This document shows positions 14,738 through 17,362 of a stretch of 17,362 bases of DNA, piece by piece; position 1 is the stretch's first letter; each line of letters starts with the position of its first letter. This DNA is from Gammaproteobacteria bacterium. GTDB lineage: Bacteria; Pseudomonadota; Gammaproteobacteria; Comchoanobacterales; Comchoanobacteraceae. The position numbers were made by a program, and so were the translations under genes. The DNA lies in the NCBI GenBank assembly GCA_030829925.1, contig JAURNZ010000020.1:1-17362 (forward strand), in the 5' to 3' direction. Under the pieces are notes generated by a model. That model was not told where the DNA came from. It ran no database searches and saw only the letters and a list, made by a program, of their open reading frames with translations.

Positions 14738-16412
14738 AATCATAGTAATCTGGTGACCAAGCAAGGTCTTCAATGACTTTATCCACGTCTTCTTTTTTTA
14801 CTTCTGATACGTTATCTTCGATTGCAGCAAGCATCACTGCTTTAGCAATGGCTAAACTAAAATCATGGTAATTACCATCTAAAGGAGGGAGTAGACGATT
14901 GTCATTTTTCTTTTTGATGCTTGCCCAAGTTCTGCTTAAGCTAGATGAAGCTTCTAATAGCATGTTTTTTGTGACTAATTTTGCCTTAGAACCGATAATT
15001 CCCATACCTAAACCAGGAAAAATATAAGCATTGTTACATTGTGCAATAGGGTATGATTTGCCATTATAGGTGACTGGTTGAAAAGGACTACCCGTTGCAA
15101 TCATTGCTTTACCTTCTGTCCAGTTAAAAATATCAATAGGGGTAGCTTCACAGCATGCGGTAGGATTTGATAAAGGCATGATAATGGGGTGTTTACAAGT
15201 CGCCGCCATGGTTTTAATGCAAGTTTCAGTAAAAGCACCATGAACGCCAGAACAACCAATTAAAACAGTTGGTTTAACGTGTTCTATAGTGGTTTGTAAT
15301 GAATGATCGGCCCAGCCGACAATCTCTTCATTATCCCTTAAATATTTTGTTTGGTCGCCAAATACTTCCGTCATTCCTTCGTGTAGCAAACCTCTACGAC
15401 CTACAAGCCAAATGGATTCAACAGCTTTTTTACGGTCGACTCCTTTTTTGATCAATGCTTCAACTAGTGCATCGGCAACACCAATGCCAGCAGTACCTGG
15501 GCCTAAAATAACAAAACGATGTGATTCAAAATCAGTACCAATTTGAATGCTGGCAGATTTAACGGTAGCCAATGAAATAAGGCCTGTGCCTTGAACATCA
15601 TCATTAAAGACACACAAATCTGATTGATAACGATCGAGAATGCGTCGTGCATTTTTTCTACCAAAGTCTTCAAAATGAACAAAAGTAGTGGGATTCTTTT
15701 TAAGAATAGTTTTTACAACATCGTCAATGAATTGATCGTAAGGTTTTCCTGTGATGCGTTTGTGTCTAGCGCCGATGTAATTTGGATGATCAAGCAAATC
15801 TTCATTATTTGTACCTACATCAACAACAATAGGTAATACGTGTGCAGGATTAATACGACTACAGGCTACATAAACCATCATTTTACCGATTGCGATATCC
15901 ATACCGCCGACACCCCAGTCACCAATACCCAAGACACCCTCGCCATCGGTAATGATGACCATTTTTATATGGTCCGTTAAGTGATTTTGAATGATGATAT
16001 CAAGGTCATCTTTTTGCTCGTAAGAAAGATATAAACCGCGATTGCTACGATACTGTTGTGAAAAGTTTTTAACTGCATCACCAATGGTTGGTGTGTAGAT
16101 GATCGGTAGCATGGTTTCAATGTAACGCTGGATTACTTGATAAAAAAGAGTATGATTGCGTTCATGTAATTCATTTAAATATATGTTTCTGCTTAAGTTA
16201 TCACTGATATTTAAATATTGCTGATAGCATCGTTCAACTTGCTCATCGATCGATTCAACGTAACTGGGTAATAAGCCATCTAGTTTTAAATATTTACGTT
16301 CATCGTATGTGAAAGCCGTGTCTTTATTGAGTTGTGGGTGAGAAAGTAAATCATAACCTTCGAGGTCAGTTTGGACAGTTTTTTTATCATGATTAATTTT
16401 AATGACTTTCAT
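14724..16412 (-). CDS. maeA: NAD-type malic enzyme
   Basis: Malic enzyme oxidatively decarboxylates malate to pyruvate in the cytoplasm. The 562-residue protein has the long two-domain form of E. coli MaeA, with no phosphotransacetylase domain as in MaeB. Motifs: LEGYDLLSHPQLNKDTAFT, IYTPTIGDAV, VITDGEGVLGIGDWGVGGM, DVGTNNEDLLDHPNYIG, FEDFGRKNARRILDRY with FNDDVQGTG (metal and substrate site), the dinucleotide loop LGPGTAGIGVADAL, and LSNPTACCEATP. ATG 16412 is preferred; an in-frame TTG at 16430 has no RBS, although the ATG's own SD is weak. It begins 54 bp after the ileS stop and may be read through from it. NAD over NADP is inferred from family type only. Confidence 0.93.
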   Translation of the reverse strand: MKVIKINHDKKTVQTDLEGYDLLSHPQLNKDTAFTYDERKYLKLDGLLPSYVESIDEQVERCYQQYLNISDNLSRNIYLNELHERNHTLFYQVIQRYIETMLPIIYTPTIGDAVKNFSQQYRSNRGLYLSYEQKDDLDIIIQNHLTDHIKMVIITDGEGVLGIGDWGVGGMDIAIGKMMVYVACSRINPAHVLPIVVDVGTNNEDLLDHPNYIGARHKRITGKPYDQFIDDVVKTILKKNPTTFVHFEDFGRKNARRILDRYQSDLCVFNDDVQGTGLISLATVKSASIQIGTDFESHRFVILGPGTAGIGVADALVEALIKKGVDRKKAVESIWLVGRRGLLHEGMTEVFGDQTKYLRDNEEIVGWADHSLQTTIEHVKPTVLIGCSGVHGAFTETCIKTMAATCKHPIIMPLSNPTACCEATPIDIFNWTEGKAMIATGSPFQPVTYNGKSYPIAQCNNAYIFPGLGMGIIGSKAKLVTKNMLLEASSSLSRTWASIKKKNDNRLLPPLDGNYHDFSLAIAKAVMLAAIEDNVSEVKKEDVDKVIEDLAWSPDYYDFKPL

Positions 16413-16466
16413 ACTATAAGTGTAGTCCAAATTTAGAGGAGCGACAATGTAAATGACTATAAAAAA

Positions 16467-17362
16467 TCAAACTTTCTCAATCAAAAACGAAATACTCAGA
16501 TCATCGATACTATATTCATGAGGTTGTGATGCTTCAGCTTTATGCCAATCAATACACAAAGTTTCCTTGGCAATATAATCACAATGTTCTTGGCAGACAT
16601 CTTGTAATTGATCATTGCTGTAAAAGGTGAGTTTAATTCGATCAGACACTTCTAAACCAATTTCCTTTCTAGTCTTTTGAATATTGCTTATGATTTCTCT
16701 GGCATGGCCTTCAGAAATTAAATCATCTGTTAAATGAGTATCTAGCGCTATGGCAACATGATCATTAGCTAAAATTACATCTTCATTGTTTAATGGTTGA
16801 CGTGTAATGAAAATTTCATCTTTACTAATGGTATGACCTTCTATTTCAATGCTACTTGTTTGATCAAGTTCAAGTACTTGTGAGGAAGATAATGTTCGAA
16901 TGGCTTGGTTTACGATTTTGAAATCTTTGCCTAAGCGTTTTCCTAAAAGTGGTGCATTTGGTTTAGCACCCAATTGGATATAACCTGAGACATTAGCGTC
17001 AATATGGATGTTTTTGATATTAAGTTCTTGTTGAATGATGTCACAATGACGTTTCAATGTATCTAGTATTTTAGGATCTTCATGAACGATTGTCATAGCA
17101 CTTAATGGCGTTTTGACTTTAATCTGATTGTCATTTCTACCTTGTCTACCAAGCGTGATGGTTTGGTCCATCAATAAAATAGCTTCTTCTAATAATGGGT
17201 CCATCAAGGTGTCATTTGCTTTAGGGTAGGCACATAAATGAACAGATGTCTCTAGCGAGGCATTTGGGAAAAGCCTTTTTAAAGATTGATAGATATGCTC
17301 TGCTATAAAAGGTGTAAACGGTGCCATTAACAAGCTAATGTCATGAATGCACTGATATAAAG
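16467..17362 (-). CDS. ileS: Isoleucyl-tRNA synthetase, C-terminal part (runs off right edge), type 2-like
   Basis: IleRS charges tRNA-Ile. About 298 C-terminal residues are visible, entering the window as LYQCIHDISLLMAPFTPFIA, the anticodon-binding helical domain, then LGRQGRNDNQIKVKTPLS and a long mixed region with LISEGHAREIISNIQKTRKEIGLEVSDRI. The R[QN]xxxIKVKxPL segment and the EGxAREIIxxIQxxRKxxGLxVxDRI segment belong to the eukaryote-like (type 2, DUF5915-bearing) IleRS found in Rickettsia, Chlamydia and mupirocin-resistant enzymes. The C-terminal four-Cys zinc site of ordinary gammaproteobacterial IleS is absent. The catalytic domain (HIGH, KMSKS) lies outside the window. The malic enzyme gene follows after 54 bp. 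Confidence 0.9.
   Translation of the reverse strand, partial: LYQCIHDISLLMAPFTPFIAEHIYQSLKRLFPNASLETSVHLCAYPKANDTLMDPLLEEAILLMDQTITLGRQGRNDNQIKVKTPLSAMTIVHEDPKILDTLKRHCDIIQQELNIKNIHIDANVSGYIQLGAKPNAPLLGKRLGKDFKIVNQAIRTLSSSQVLELDQTSSIEIEGHTISKDEIFITRQPLNNEDVILANDHVAIALDTHLTDDLISEGHAREIISNIQKTRKEIGLEVSDRIKLTFYSNDQLQDVCQEHCDYIAKETLCIDWHKAEASQPHEYSIDDLSISFLIEKV

Noticed and set aside
15624..15836. 70-codon plus-strand open frame inside the malic enzyme gene
   Set aside because: It is antisense to conserved malic enzyme motifs, with no RBS or recognisable product.

Overview
The window looks like chromosome from an AT-rich gammaproteobacterium, most likely a host-associated one in or near the Legionellales. 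The assignment is inference. It rests on the ffh / corB neighbourhood typical of gammaproteobacteria, a probable orphan Dot/Icm-type (IcmC/IcmD/DotV-like) membrane protein, an isoleucyl-tRNA synthetase that looks like the eukaryote-like type 2 form, and a small secreted Cys-rich peptide with a half-granulin pattern. No marker here fixes the species.

Left part (1-3800): on the minus strand, a PfkB-family (adenosine kinase-like) gene is followed 5 bp later by ffh, which runs off the left edge. Divergent from them, on the plus strand, lie a CorB/YfjD-type CBS-domain membrane protein, a 105-residue two-helix membrane protein, and adenylate kinase (adk). The adk unit closes with a rho-independent terminator.

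Middle part (3800-5560): this is the accessory piece. The last 29 codons of adk, the adk terminator and the mraZ promoter occur twice, at 3660-3848 and 5351-5540, as direct repeats 1.69 kb apart. Between them lies a patchwork: the start of an MDR-type oxidoreductase joined in frame to a reverse-transcriptase fragment, a Cys-rich exported peptide on the minus strand with its own RBS and promoter, a frameshifted IS66 transposase tail, and about 370 bp in which I recognise nothing. The left promoter copy keeps -35 and -10 boxes, but the GTGG boxes that form the MraZ operator in the right copy are absent.

Right part (5561-14737): a dcw (division and cell wall) operon, mraZ-rsmH-ftsL-ftsI-murE-mraY-murD-ftsW-murG, with nearly every junction overlapping (ATGA, TAATG, GTGA). 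It supplies the cytoplasmic and membrane steps of peptidoglycan precursor synthesis (MurE, MurD, MraY, MurG) and the septal synthase FtsW-FtsI with FtsL. murF is missing from its usual place between murE and mraY, and the cluster stops at murG without murC, murB, ddl or ftsQAZ. MurD and MraY are short versions.

Right edge (14724-17362): on the minus strand, the 3' part of ileS precedes a malic enzyme gene, whose end overlaps the end of murG by 14 bp. I saw no tRNA, rRNA or CRISPR array.
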